In this document: positions 15,403 to 23,117 of the stretch, piece by piece
How the letters are laid out: every line of letters begins with the position of its first letter
Numbering within the stretch: position 1 is the first letter of the stretch
NCBI GenBank assembly: GCA_035632695.1
Contig: DASQGG010000203.1
Location: 1 to 32,895 of the forward strand
DNA length: 32,895 bases
Reading direction: 5' to 3'
Source of the DNA: Thermoplasmata archaeon
Lineage (GTDB): Archaea > Thermoplasmatota > Thermoplasmata > RBG-16-68-12
Notes under the pieces: generated by a model
Told to the model about the DNA's origin: nothing
Databases searched by the model: none
What the model saw: only the letters and a program-made list of their open reading frames with translations
Program-made: the position numbers and the translations under genes

Positions 15403-17804
15403 GAAGCTCCGAGGAGATCGAGGCGGAGGCCGCGACCTCCTTCGAGCCCGCGGGGGCGGGCGAGGGATTCGTCCTCGACGAAATCGAGATGCGGGGATTC
15501 ATGCGCTACGTCGAGAAGACGGACCCGCCCATCCGCTTCCCCGAGAAGTTCACCGTGATCACGGGACGGACCGGCGCGGGCAAGTCCTCCATCCTGGACG
15601 CGATCACGTTCGCCCTGTACGGGTCCACGACCCGCACGGACATCCAGACCGTGAAGACCGCGGACGTGTGCCGGCCCGGCGGGTACGTCCGCGTGGGCTT
15701 CCGCCAGGGGGAGAGCCGCTGGGAGGTCCGGCGGGGCTTCACGACGAAGAAGGATTCCTACCTGGAGGTGAGCCGCGACGGCGAGGCGATCTCCGGGACG
15801 ATTCGGGAGAAGGAACAGACCGTCCAGGACGTCGTGGGCCTCGACTACACGGGATTCCGGAACTCGACGTTCGTCCGCCAGGAGGAGATGAAGGAGCTCG
15901 GGGCGGCCCGGGGCGCGGACCGCCTGGCGGTCTTCCAGAAGTTGTTCCGCCTCGAGGTGTTCGAGAGAGCTCTCCAGCGGGCCAAGGAGGAGCAGGTCTC
16001 GCTCCAGTCGGACCTGCGCGCGAAGGACGCGGACATTGCGGCGCGGACCGAGTCCCTCCTGCGACTCCCCCCGGCCCGCCAGGAGCTCGAGGCCGCGCGG
16101 AGGGACCTCGCCGCGGGGAGCCTCCAAGTCGCCGCCCTCGAAGGGAAGCTGCGCGCCGCCGAAGAGGACCTCCGGAGGAAGGAGGCCGAGCACGAGGCCT
16201 GGGTTCGAATCAACGCCGCGATCGAAGACCGACACCGGCAGGTCGACGCCCTCGGCCGACGAATGGAGGAGACGCGGCAGCAGGGGACGCAATCCGAGGA
16301 GCTCAGGAAGGAGCTCGAGACCCTCGAGGAGGAGGCCGCGGACCTCGATGCGGTCCGGGAGGAACTCGACGGGTCGAAAGAGCGGCAGCAGATTCATGAG
16401 CGGGTGCGCCTCGCGGCCGAAACCGCGGAGCGGATCTTCGACCAGGCCAAGAAGGACCACGAGCGGCGGCGGGACCAGATCAAGGACAAGATGGACGCGC
16501 TCCACCGCAAGCTCGCGGGGCTGGGCACGGAGCTCGACCGGGACGGGGCCTTCAACCTGGTCCGCGACGAGGGGCGCTTGGAGGAACGAGTCGCCCGCAT
16601 CGAACGGGAACTCGAATGGCTCGCGGACCGGGCCGATACCGTGCGGTTGCTCCAGGAGGAGCGCGCGAGGACGGAGAAAGCCCTGGCCCACATCCACGAG
16701 AAGGTGGGCTCCATCGACCAGGATTCCTTCGTCCTCACGGAACTGCGGTCCCAGGTGGAGGAGCTCCGCGCGGACCTGAAGCGCGAAGCGGACGAGAGCC
16801 ACGAGACCCTTCAGGGGCTGGACGACGCCAAGATCACGGCCCTCCGCGAGCTCGATGCGAACCCCTTCACGGAGCGGGACCGGAGGCACGTGGAGGACCT
16901 GACCCGTGCAGTCCACGAGAAGGGCGTGAAGCGGCGGAAGGCCGACGAGATCGGCGCGCGCCTCAAGGCCCTTGGGGACCCCGCGGCCCTGTTGGCCGAC
17001 CAGAACCGCCAACTCGGCGCCGTGGAGGCGGAGCTTGCCTCGCTCGAGAGCGAGGACCACGGTCTCCGGATCAAGGAGACCGCGTACGAAGCCGCGAAAT
17101 CCGATCTCGAGGCGATCCGGGCCGCGCTCGACACGGAGAGGCGCGCCTTCCACACGCGGGAGGGACAGGCGAAGCAGCTCCACGCCCAGATCGAGGGCCT
17201 CGAGGCGGATGCGTCCAGGCTCAAGGAGGCGGAGCGCCTGCGGGACGAGCTGCGGCTGCGAGGGGAAATCGTCGACATCCTGGTGAATCGGATCTTCCAC
17301 AACCGAGGCGTGGTCATGTACGCGATCGACCAGCTCCTCCCGGAACTGGAGATCGAGGCGTCCAAGAACCTCGCGGAGCTCACGGACGGACGCTTCAGCA
17401 GGATCAAGCTCGCCACGTACGAGGAGGGCCGGGGCCACGGCATCCGGATCCAGGTGCAGGGCGTGGACGGCCTCTGGCATGACGTGGGCGAGTTCAGCGG
17501 GGGGGAGAAGACCCAGATCAACGCGGCCCTCCGATTCGCGATCGCCCGGGAACTCGCGTCCCTCCCGCAGCTCGGGCGGACCTTCGGCCGCATGAAGACC
17601 CTGTTCATCGACGAGGGCGACCTCGGGTCCCTGGACACGGAGGTCTCGCGGGAACTCTTCGTGCAAAAGCTCTTCCGGATGGGGGAGTTCTTCGAAAAGG
17701 TCATCCTGATCACGCACCTGGCCGAGGTCGCGGACCGCTTCCCGAGCCGCCTGCGCGTGACGATGACGCCGACCCAGGAGTCGCGGGTGGAAGTCCTGGC
17801 ATGA
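15399..17804 (+). CDS. rad50: Rad50 ATPase without zinc hook
   Basis: SMC-like ATPase partner of Mre11 that tethers and gates access to DNA ends. Walker A is GRTGAGKSS (56-64), the Q-loop is in FVRQEEM (Gln161), the ABC signature is FSGGEK (699-704), Walker B is FIDEGD (Asp738-Glu739) and the switch His is in LITHLAE (His773). Between the two ATPase halves is a coiled coil of roughly 430 residues rich in Glu/Arg/Leu. The protein has 801 residues and a single cysteine (Cys91, in the N-terminal ATPase lobe), so the CxxC zinc hook that normally joins two Rad50 molecules at the coiled-coil tip is absent. The ATG at 15399 was chosen for the ATGA overlap with mre11; the longer frame upstream only shadows mre11. 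The first 25 residues form an acidic extension before the usual first strand. Confidence 0.95.
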   Translation: MRSSEEIEAEAATSFEPAGAGEGFVLDEIEMRGFMRYVEKTDPPIRFPEKFTVITGRTGAGKSSILDAITFALYGSTTRTDIQTVKTADVCRPGGYVRVGFRQGESRWEVRRGFTTKKDSYLEVSRDGEAISGTIREKEQTVQDVVGLDYTGFRNSTFVRQEEMKELGAARGADRLAVFQKLFRLEVFERALQRAKEEQVSLQSDLRAKDADIAARTESLLRLPPARQELEAARRDLAAGSLQVAALEGKLRAAEEDLRRKEAEHEAWVRINAAIEDRHRQVDALGRRMEETRQQGTQSEELRKELETLEEEAADLDAVREELDGSKERQQIHERVRLAAETAERIFDQAKKDHERRRDQIKDKMDALHRKLAGLGTELDRDGAFNLVRDEGRLEERVARIERELEWLADRADTVRLLQEERARTEKALAHIHEKVGSIDQDSFVLTELRSQVEELRADLKREADESHETLQGLDDAKITALRELDANPFTERDRRHVEDLTRAVHEKGVKRRKADEIGARLKALGDPAALLADQNRQLGAVEAELASLESEDHGLRIKETAYEAAKSDLEAIRAALDTERRAFHTREGQAKQLHAQIEGLEADASRLKEAERLRDELRLRGEIVDILVNRIFHNRGVVMYAIDQLLPELEIEASKNLAELTDGRFSRIKLATYEEGRGHGIRIQVQGVDGLWHDVGEFSGGEKTQINAALRFAIARELASLPQLGRTFGRMKTLFIDEGDLGSLDTEVSRELFVQKLFRMGEFFEKVILITHLAEVADRFPSRLRVTMTPTQESRVEVLA

Positions 17805-18832
17805 GCTACGTGGACGACATGCGGAAGGAGCTCGAGCTCCTCGTCCGCAACCAGCGAGACCTCCCGATCCCGCCCGAGGCGGTGCCCGAGTTCCGCATCT
17901 TCCGGCCCGCGGACCCTCCGCGGGACATGATCGCCGTGGACGGTTCCTACTCGTTCCTCCTGAATTTGTCGAGCTGGTGGCTCGCCCTGATCTCCGTGGG
18001 CCTGCTCCGCTACAACTTCGATGGGGAGCGGTTCAAGCGGCTCGACGTGCGCCTCATGCAGCGGATGCTCGGCCTCTCGACGTTCGAGGAGTTCGTGCAG
18101 AAGCAGGACGAGCTGCACCGCGCCCTGTTCGAGTTCACCCGCGGGGCGAACGAAAACCAACCTCGGGACATGGTGAACGAGTACCGCCGCCTCATCGAGG
18201 GGCAGCTCGCAATCAACTTCGCGGACGACTGCGAGGGCGCCATCGTCGCCATGGACGGCACGCTCTCCGAATTCCCGAAGCAGTTCACGTTCATGAAGCG
18301 CCTCGTCGAGGTGTGCGAGAAGCGCGAGCACGTCCTCGTGGGCATTTCGAAGGACAGCCAGCTCCACACGTTCGGGCAGGTCCTCACGGACGAGGACTTC
18401 CTCGCGCGATGCCAGTCCCAGATCCCGCACGGCGCGACCGCGTTCGTCCGCGCGCCGAAGGAGTCCGAGGCCGCGCGCGAGGGCCTCCTGCATGGGGACA
18501 TCTATTACGCCCGCCTGCATCCCCAGGGTCGGAAGTGGTTCCGGGTGGACGTGGGCACGTTCCGCGACGAGCCCGAGTACGTGTTCGGCCAGCTCGCGCC
18601 GTTCGCTCGGAGCCTCGTCTCCGTCGGGTACCCGTGGCCGCTGATCGAGGCCCACCGGATGGCGGTGACCGTGCGGCAGCTGAAGCCGATCTATCAGGAG
18701 ACCGTGATCCGGGCGGCGCTCCGCATGGGCATCGACGTGCGCACGGTCCTCGACGGGCTCACGGAGGTCGAGGGCCGCAGGAAGTCCGCCTTCCATGAGT
18801 ACCTGGACAAGGTCGCGAGGGACCTGCGATGA
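17801..18832 (+). CDS. nurA: NurA 5'-3' nuclease
   Basis: NurA works with the HerA translocase to resect 5' strands at breaks opened by Mre11-Rad50. The Mn-binding sites are visible: IAVDGSYSF (Asp47), IVAMDGTLSEF (Asp152) and VLVGISKDSQL (with Lys184), followed by KWFRVDVGTF and the C-terminal YPWPLIEAHRMAVT. The length of 343 residues is normal. The start ATG overlaps the rad50 stop by 4 bp and the stop overlaps the herA start by 4 bp, which indicates translational coupling. It is expected to be a dimer docked on a HerA hexamer in the cytoplasm. No key residue appears to be missing. Confidence 0.93.
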   Translation: MSYVDDMRKELELLVRNQRDLPIPPEAVPEFRIFRPADPPRDMIAVDGSYSFLLNLSSWWLALISVGLLRYNFDGERFKRLDVRLMQRMLGLSTFEEFVQKQDELHRALFEFTRGANENQPRDMVNEYRRLIEGQLAINFADDCEGAIVAMDGTLSEFPKQFTFMKRLVEVCEKREHVLVGISKDSQLHTFGQVLTDEDFLARCQSQIPHGATAFVRAPKESEAAREGLLHGDIYYARLHPQGRKWFRVDVGTFRDEPEYVFGQLAPFARSLVSVGYPWPLIEAHRMAVTVRQLKPIYQETVIRAALRMGIDVRTVLDGLTEVEGRRKSAFHEYLDKVARDLR

Positions 18833-20382
18833 AGATCGGGGAGATTGTCGCCGCGAGCGTGATCGACGGCCTCGTGGCCAAGCTGCAACTCGGCAATCCG
18901 GAGGAGCTGCGCATCGCCTACCCGGTCATCGTCCAAGGCGCGCGCTACGATTTCTACTGCCTCGTGGAGGACGTGCTGAACGAGCCGAGCGACATCGCGG
19001 ACCAGCTCGCCGGGTCCACGATCAGCGACATTGTCGTGCCCCGACCGGAGACGCACGAAGGGTACGGCGGCCCGATCTTCTACTCGAAGGCCAAGCTGCG
19101 GATGATCCAGCTCATCGAGAAGGAGACGGGCGCCCTGAGCGAGCCTCAGACAATCCCACCGTACTTCAGCGAGTGCCGCCACGCGACGAAGGCGGACGTC
19201 GAGCGCATCTACGAGCCCACGGAGAAGTCCGCCCCCATCGGCACGATCACGGGCGTCGAGCCGTTCTACGTCCACGTGGACATGGAGAAACTCGTGGAGA
19301 AGCCGTTCGCAATCTTCGGCCGCACGGGCACGGGGAAGTCGATCCTGAACAAGCTCATCTGCACCGCGATCCTGGCGAAGGACGCGGGCTCCGTCCTGAT
19401 CTTCGACATGCATGGCGAGTACGGCGTGTACAGCAAGACGGACGGCACGGAGGGTTTGAAGTACTTCTTCCCGCACAAGGTCGAGACGTTCTCCCTGGAC
19501 TCGAAGAACACGGAGGCCAAACCGTTCGTCATGGACCCGGACCAGATCACGCCGGAGGACCTGATCATCGCGTTCCAGGACCTCACGCCGCCGATGATCG
19601 ACCACATCTACGCGATCTACCGCACGAAGCCGCGCGACGTGGACCTCGTCAGCGCGATCCGGGACAAGCAGGCGACGGAGGCGGAGGTCGAGGGCGGCCA
19701 GCTCCACCTCATGGTCCTCCAGGCGTTGCAGCGGCGCATGGGCCGCTTCCAGCGCCTGCCGTTCATCAAGAAGGGCGCCAAGGACGCGTTCGGGCAGATG
19801 CTGGCGCACATCAAGGAGGGCAAGTCCGTCGTCCTGGACTTCGGAGACTTCGGGACGGACCAGATGGTCTACCTGTTCGTGGCCAACGTCCTCGCGCGCC
19901 GCCTGTTCGACCTGTACACGGAGCAGACGGAGAAGTTTCCGCGGCTCGTCCTGTTCCTCGAGGAGGCCCACAAGTTCCTCGACCCGCGGCTCGTGGAGTA
20001 CTCCATCTTCAGCCGCCTCGCGCGGGAGACGCGGAAGTTCAACCTGATCCTTGCGCTGATCGACCAACGCCCCTCGCGGATCGACGACGAGGTGCGCAGC
20101 CAGCTCGCGAACCGTCTGGTCATGTCCCTCAAGGAGCCGTCCGACGTCGAGAGCGCCTTGGCCGGCGTGCCGGACAAGGGTATGTGGGTGAACATCGTCG
20201 CGAAGCTTCCCCTCCGGACCGTCGCGGTCCTCGGAGATGCGATCCGCATCCCGACGGTGATCGACGTGCTCGAGTACGAGGACCTCAAAGTGCGCAAGTA
20301 CCTCTTGCCGCCCGAGGTCGTCGATGAGGGCGCGATGACGGAAATCGGGAAGCGCGCCGACGATGTCCTAGGACGCGGCTAG
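18829..20382 (+). CDS. herA: HerA bipolar DNA translocase/helicase
   Basis: Hexameric FtsK-HerA-family ATPase that drives NurA along DNA during end resection. Residues 1 to about 130 form the HAS beta-barrel region (IGEIVAASVIDGLVAKL, IAYPVIVQGARYDFYC). The RecA-like core has Walker A GRTGTGKS (164-171), IFDMHGEYG (191-199), Walker B LVLFLEEAHKFL (373-384) and a sensor region (ETRKFNLILALIDQRPSRI). The C-terminal brace ends in the KYLLPPEVVDEGA area. The length of 517 residues is normal. It is the last gene of the mre11 operon; the next gene has its own strong TATA box 49 bp beyond the stop, so the operon appears to end here, although no T-rich terminator was noticed. Confidence 0.95.
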   Translation: MKIGEIVAASVIDGLVAKLQLGNPEELRIAYPVIVQGARYDFYCLVEDVLNEPSDIADQLAGSTISDIVVPRPETHEGYGGPIFYSKAKLRMIQLIEKETGALSEPQTIPPYFSECRHATKADVERIYEPTEKSAPIGTITGVEPFYVHVDMEKLVEKPFAIFGRTGTGKSILNKLICTAILAKDAGSVLIFDMHGEYGVYSKTDGTEGLKYFFPHKVETFSLDSKNTEAKPFVMDPDQITPEDLIIAFQDLTPPMIDHIYAIYRTKPRDVDLVSAIRDKQATEAEVEGGQLHLMVLQALQRRMGRFQRLPFIKKGAKDAFGQMLAHIKEGKSVVLDFGDFGTDQMVYLFVANVLARRLFDLYTEQTEKFPRLVLFLEEAHKFLDPRLVEYSIFSRLARETRKFNLILALIDQRPSRIDDEVRSQLANRLVMSLKEPSDVESALAGVPDKGMWVNIVAKLPLRTVAVLGDAIRIPTVIDVLEYEDLKVRKYLLPPEVVDEGAMTEIGKRADDVLGRG

Positions 20383-20430
20383 GAGCTCCGTCGGCCGCGT
20401 GCGGTCTCCGCGGGATTCACCGCGTTACAA

Positions 20431-20437
20431 TTTTATA
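20431..20437 (+). promoter_or_regulatory. TATA box of the DUF4203-like gene
   Basis: TTTTATA in otherwise GC-rich DNA, 25-31 bp before the ATG at 20462, which predicts a leaderless transcript. Confidence 0.6.
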
Positions 20438-20461
20438 CCCCCGCCCGAATGGGATAGGTCC

Positions 20462-21100
20462 ATGGCGCCTCCCATCCCGAACATCGCCCCCGAGGTCACC
20501 CTCCTCATCGGCGGCGTGCTCATCGTGACCGGGCTGCTCCTCGCGTTCTGGGGGCACGGAATCTGGGCCATGGTCATGTCCATGATCGGCGCCCTCCTGG
20601 GCAGTGCGGTGGGCTACCTCCTGGGCGTGCCCCTAGGCGGCAACTTGGTCGGCATCGTCCTGGCCATCGTGGGCGCGATCATCGGGAGCATCCTGTTCTC
20701 CAAGCTCGTGAAGGTCGCCCTCGCGTTCCTCGTCGGCGTCCTCGCCGGCGCGCTCGTCTATTCCCTCATGAACGGGCAAGCCTACTTCACCGCGCGCACG
20801 CTGGATCCCCCGCTCATCGTCGCCCTCCTCGTCGTGGTCGTCGTCTTCGGGGTCAGCTACTACTTCATCGACGACCTGATCGGGATCATCACGGCGGCAA
20901 TCGGAGGGCTCCTCCTGGCCGCGGGCCTCTACATCCTGAACGTCGCGACCCTCGTGGCCGCCCTGGGTGGAATCGGCCTCTTCGTCCTCGGCGCGTACGT
21001 CCAGACGCGGGCGATCAACCGAAAGCGCCGGATCGAGGAGGAGCGGAAAGCCATGGCCCGTGCCCAGGCCGCCTACCCTCCACCGCCTCCACCCCCGTGA
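20462..21100 (+). CDS. Multi-pass membrane protein, DUF4203/TMEM198-like
   Basis: 212 residues with about seven closely packed glycine-rich hydrophobic segments (for example LLIGGVLIVTGLLLAFWGHG, VGIVLAIVGAIIGSILF, LIVALLVVVVVFGVSYYF and GIGLFVLGAYVQTRAI). The repeated pattern of paired glycine-rich helices with short loops is typical of the DUF4203/TMEM198 type found in archaea. The C-terminus is a charged cytosolic tail ending in polyproline (AAYPPPPPPP). The ATG at 20462 was chosen because a TATA box lies 25-31 bp ahead; a start at 20399 would put the TATA box inside the gene. The next gene starts immediately after the stop. The function is unknown; a channel or scaffold role is only a guess. 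Confidence 0.8.
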   Translation: MAPPIPNIAPEVTLLIGGVLIVTGLLLAFWGHGIWAMVMSMIGALLGSAVGYLLGVPLGGNLVGIVLAIVGAIIGSILFSKLVKVALAFLVGVLAGALVYSLMNGQAYFTARTLDPPLIVALLVVVVVFGVSYYFIDDLIGIITAAIGGLLLAAGLYILNVATLVAALGGIGLFVLGAYVQTRAINRKRRIEEERKAMARAQAAYPPPPPPP

Positions 21101-21700
21101 ATGATCGTCCGAATCGAACGCACGGTCCCCTTCCCGCGGGACGCCGTGTACGCGTGGTGGACGGACTTCCGGGAGGATGACCATCGGAGCCCCCGCTCAC
21201 CGGCGTCAAGCCGTCGGGAAATCTTGCAGCGAGAGGGAAACGAGGTGTGGCTACGGGATCGGGCCACTCGGCCCGCCCCCGTGACTCTTCACGAGCACGC
21301 AGTCCTCGACCCGCCAAACGGGTACGGGGTCACCGCCCGCTATCCTGGGGCCGACGTGCGGTACGCGTACCGCTTCGATTCCGCGCCCGAAGGGACCCGG
21401 ATCTCCCTGGAGGCGGAAATCCAGCCTCGGCGCGTGGGCCGTATCTTGTTCCCCCTCCTCCGGGGATACGCACGCCGGTATGCGGAACGGGACACGGACT
21501 TTCACCTGCAGCGCATGCGGGAGGATCTGGGAGCTCCACCCGCGCCCTCAGGCCCCCGGCATCTGACCCCCGACCACCTCGTTGATCCACTGGACGATCT
21601 TCCGGTATGCCTCCTGGCCTCCGGGGGTGAGGCACACGCGGACATGGCCGTCCGCGGAATCCTCCAAGTCCACGAGATTCCGTTCATGCATCCAATCTAG
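21101..21700 (+). CDS. SRPBCC/START-like ligand-binding protein
   Basis: The first 145 residues have the SRPBCC order: a strand IVRIERTVPFPRDAVYAWWTDF with the first small helix, a run of strands (NEVWLRDRAT, TLHEHAVLDPPNGYGVTARY, VRYAYRFDSAPEGTRISLEAEI) and a long C-terminal helix (GYARRYAERDTDFHLQRMREDL). Such proteins bind lipids, polyketides or other hydrophobic ligands. The ATG directly follows the stop of the membrane-protein gene, so the two are probably co-transcribed and coupled. The last 50 or so codons run antisense over the 3' end of the winged-helix gene and do not look like part of the domain; the stop may have been lost or the tail may be neutral. Confidence 0.75.
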   Translation: MIVRIERTVPFPRDAVYAWWTDFREDDHRSPRSPASSRREILQREGNEVWLRDRATRPAPVTLHEHAVLDPPNGYGVTARYPGADVRYAYRFDSAPEGTRISLEAEIQPRRVGRILFPLLRGYARRYAERDTDFHLQRMREDLGAPPAPSGPRHLTPDHLVDPLDDLPVCLLASGGEAHADMAVRGILQVHEIPFMHPI

Positions 21701-21835
21701 GTAGCGGGCGAAGATGTCGTAGTTCACGTTCGCGGCGAGCTGGAGATGGGTGCGGAGCATGGGCTCCTGGGACTGCCACAGGCGATCGAGGATTCGCGCG
21801 ACGACGTAGAGGTCCGGTCGGTCCATGCTGGCCAC
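21548..21835 (-). CDS. Winged-helix DNA-binding protein
   Basis: 95 residues of the archaeal winged-helix type: RPDLYVVARILDRLWQSQEPMLRTHLQLAANVNYDIFARYLDWMHERNLVDLEDSADGHVRVCLTPGGQEAYRKIVQWI. The helix-turn-helix part (LRTHLQLAANVNYDIFARYLDWM) and wing (VRVCLTPGG) match the small regulators often annotated HTH_45. The GTG at 21835 follows the stop of the upstream membrane-protein gene by 3 bp; an ATG at 21826 is an alternative start. It is probably translated from the same message and may regulate it or sense through it. It overlaps the 3' end of the convergent SRPBCC gene by 153 bp. Confidence 0.85.
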   Translation of the reverse strand: MASMDRPDLYVVARILDRLWQSQEPMLRTHLQLAANVNYDIFARYLDWMHERNLVDLEDSADGHVRVCLTPGGQEAYRKIVQWINEVVGGQMPGA

Positions 21836-21838
21836 GTC

Positions 21839-22960
21839 TCACCCCGAGAGCATCTTCCAGAAGACGGATTCGATCTCCTCCCGCCTCCGCTCCCAGTCCA
21901 GCCGATCGCGTTCGTCCTGTTCGTGAATCACGCGCCGCTCCGTCCGGACCGTCTGAATGACTCCCAGTACCGAGAGCGCGCCTACGACAGCCAACCCGAC
22001 GCGCCACTCCACGCTTAGGAAATCCCCGATGATCGCGAAGAGGAAACAGAGGAAGGTGATTTCGGCGAAGGCGAAAATCGTGAACCCCGTCCACGGATCG
22101 TGCCACCGCCTGCGCCTTCTACGGATTTCCCGCCATCGGGGCGACCGCTGCGCGGCGTAGAGAAGGAGTTCGAGCCCACCCCGCGTGGTCCGGGGAGTCG
22201 GTGCTCCAAAGACCTCACTGGCCAACGCCGCGCGATACGACTCCGTGTCCTGCTCGAGTTCGCGGATCATCGGACGTGAGTGCCGGTAGACCGCCCACGC
22301 CCCCAGTGTCGTCGCGCTCGCGGCAGCGAGGGTCGCGAACAGAAAGTCCACGAGTAGAGCTTGGGGGATCGTTGGGACGAAGGCTGCGAGGGCGAAAAGG
22401 GTGACGACCCACACGACAATGGAGCCGATTACGATCAATCCGATTGCGTTCTGGCGCGCCTCCCGCTCCCACTCCAACGCCTCGGACGCTAGGCGTTGAG
22501 CCTCGCTCAGGCCCTCAATTAGGAAGGAGTGCACACCTGGCCCGGGCAATGTACCCAAAGGAGGGTGGCCGATTGAAGGGAGGACGCGGTCCCGTGCGAA
22601 TCTGGCCGCGTTCGCATGGATGTACAGCGCGATGAGTAGGGAGACGAGGCCGAGGTAGCCGCTGAACATCAGGATCAGGACCAGCGTCCACCCCAAGCCG
22701 GTGGCGTCGACCTCATACCGGATTTCGGTCCCACGCGTTGCGGGACGCACGTGGATCTTCACGGCGGACAGAGAGTCGATCGAGAGTTTCATGGGGGAAC
22801 TGCCTGCATCCACGGGGTACCCGAGAACACGCAGGCGGTAGGCGATGTCCCGCCGGACGGCCGGAGCCGCGAGGGGGGTCACCGCGAGAAGGGGCTTGTG
22901 GAGCGCCACCGCGAGGATGGCCACGAAGGCCGCGATGAGCCCGCCGAAGAAGATGATCAA
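21839..22960 (-). CDS. Unrecognised multi-pass membrane protein
   Basis: 373 residues from a TTG start (no ATG or GTG is available upstream in frame). There is an N-terminal hydrophobic segment (IIFFGGLIAAFVAILAVAL), then a small soluble domain of about 70 residues (VRRDIAYRLRVLGYPVDAG...KIHVRPATRGTEIRYEVDAT), a second membrane segment (WTLVLILMFSGYLGLVSLLIALYI), a cytosolic stretch, a pair of helices (IGLIVIGSIVVWVVTLFALAAF; LLVDFLFATLAAASATTLGAWAV) and a last pair near the C-terminus (FTIFAFAEITFLCFLFAIIGDFL; VGLAVVGALSVLGVI). The highly charged tail (RTERRVIHEQDERDRLDWERRREEIES) is cytosolic. A minus-strand CTAAATAG box near 23017-23010 may be its TATA. It is followed at 3 bp by the winged-helix gene. 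The function is unknown. Confidence 0.75.
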   Translation of the reverse strand: MIIFFGGLIAAFVAILAVALHKPLLAVTPLAAPAVRRDIAYRLRVLGYPVDAGSSPMKLSIDSLSAVKIHVRPATRGTEIRYEVDATGLGWTLVLILMFSGYLGLVSLLIALYIHANAARFARDRVLPSIGHPPLGTLPGPGVHSFLIEGLSEAQRLASEALEWEREARQNAIGLIVIGSIVVWVVTLFALAAFVPTIPQALLVDFLFATLAAASATTLGAWAVYRHSRPMIRELEQDTESYRAALASEVFGAPTPRTTRGGLELLLYAAQRSPRWREIRRRRRRWHDPWTGFTIFAFAEITFLCFLFAIIGDFLSVEWRVGLAVVGALSVLGVIQTVRTERRVIHEQDERDRLDWERRREEIESVFWKMLSG

Positions 22961-23045
22961 CGGGATGTCCGCAGAGATCCCTCCGCGGAGACCATCGGCC
23001 TGGACGCTATTTAGGGATAACTCCGCGCCGCAGAGGCGGATGCGT

Positions 23046-23065
23046 CACTTTCACCCATCCCTCCC
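23046..23065 (+). promoter_or_regulatory. Repair-regulon element, copy 2 (RecA-like gene)
   Basis: CACTTTCACCCATCCCTCCC, 12 bp upstream of the TATA box and 72 bp from motif start to ATG. It matches the minus-strand copy before xseA at 19 of 20 positions although the two lie 8.5 kb apart. Confidence 0.7.
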
Positions 23066-23077
23066 CTCCGTCCCCAG

Positions 23078-23085
23078 CTTTATAT
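23078..23085 (+). promoter_or_regulatory. TATA box of the RecA-like gene
   Basis: CTTTATAT, 33-40 bp before the ATG at 23118. The short leader it predicts contains GGGAGG at 23107-23112, a possible Shine-Dalgarno sequence. Confidence 0.65.
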
Positions 23086-23117
23086 CGCCACCCTCATGGA
23101 CTCCGCGGGAGGATCCC

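Noticed and set aside
15339-17717. A 792-codon minus-strand open frame across rad50
   Set aside because: It mirrors the rad50 gene and consists of low-complexity Leu/Arg/Glu/Asp runs typical of antisense reading of high-GC coding DNA. The sense frame has all Rad50 motifs.
21498-21507. ACTTTCACC inside the SRPBCC gene
   Set aside because: It is within well-formed coding sequence, has no TATA-like box after it and no gene start nearby.
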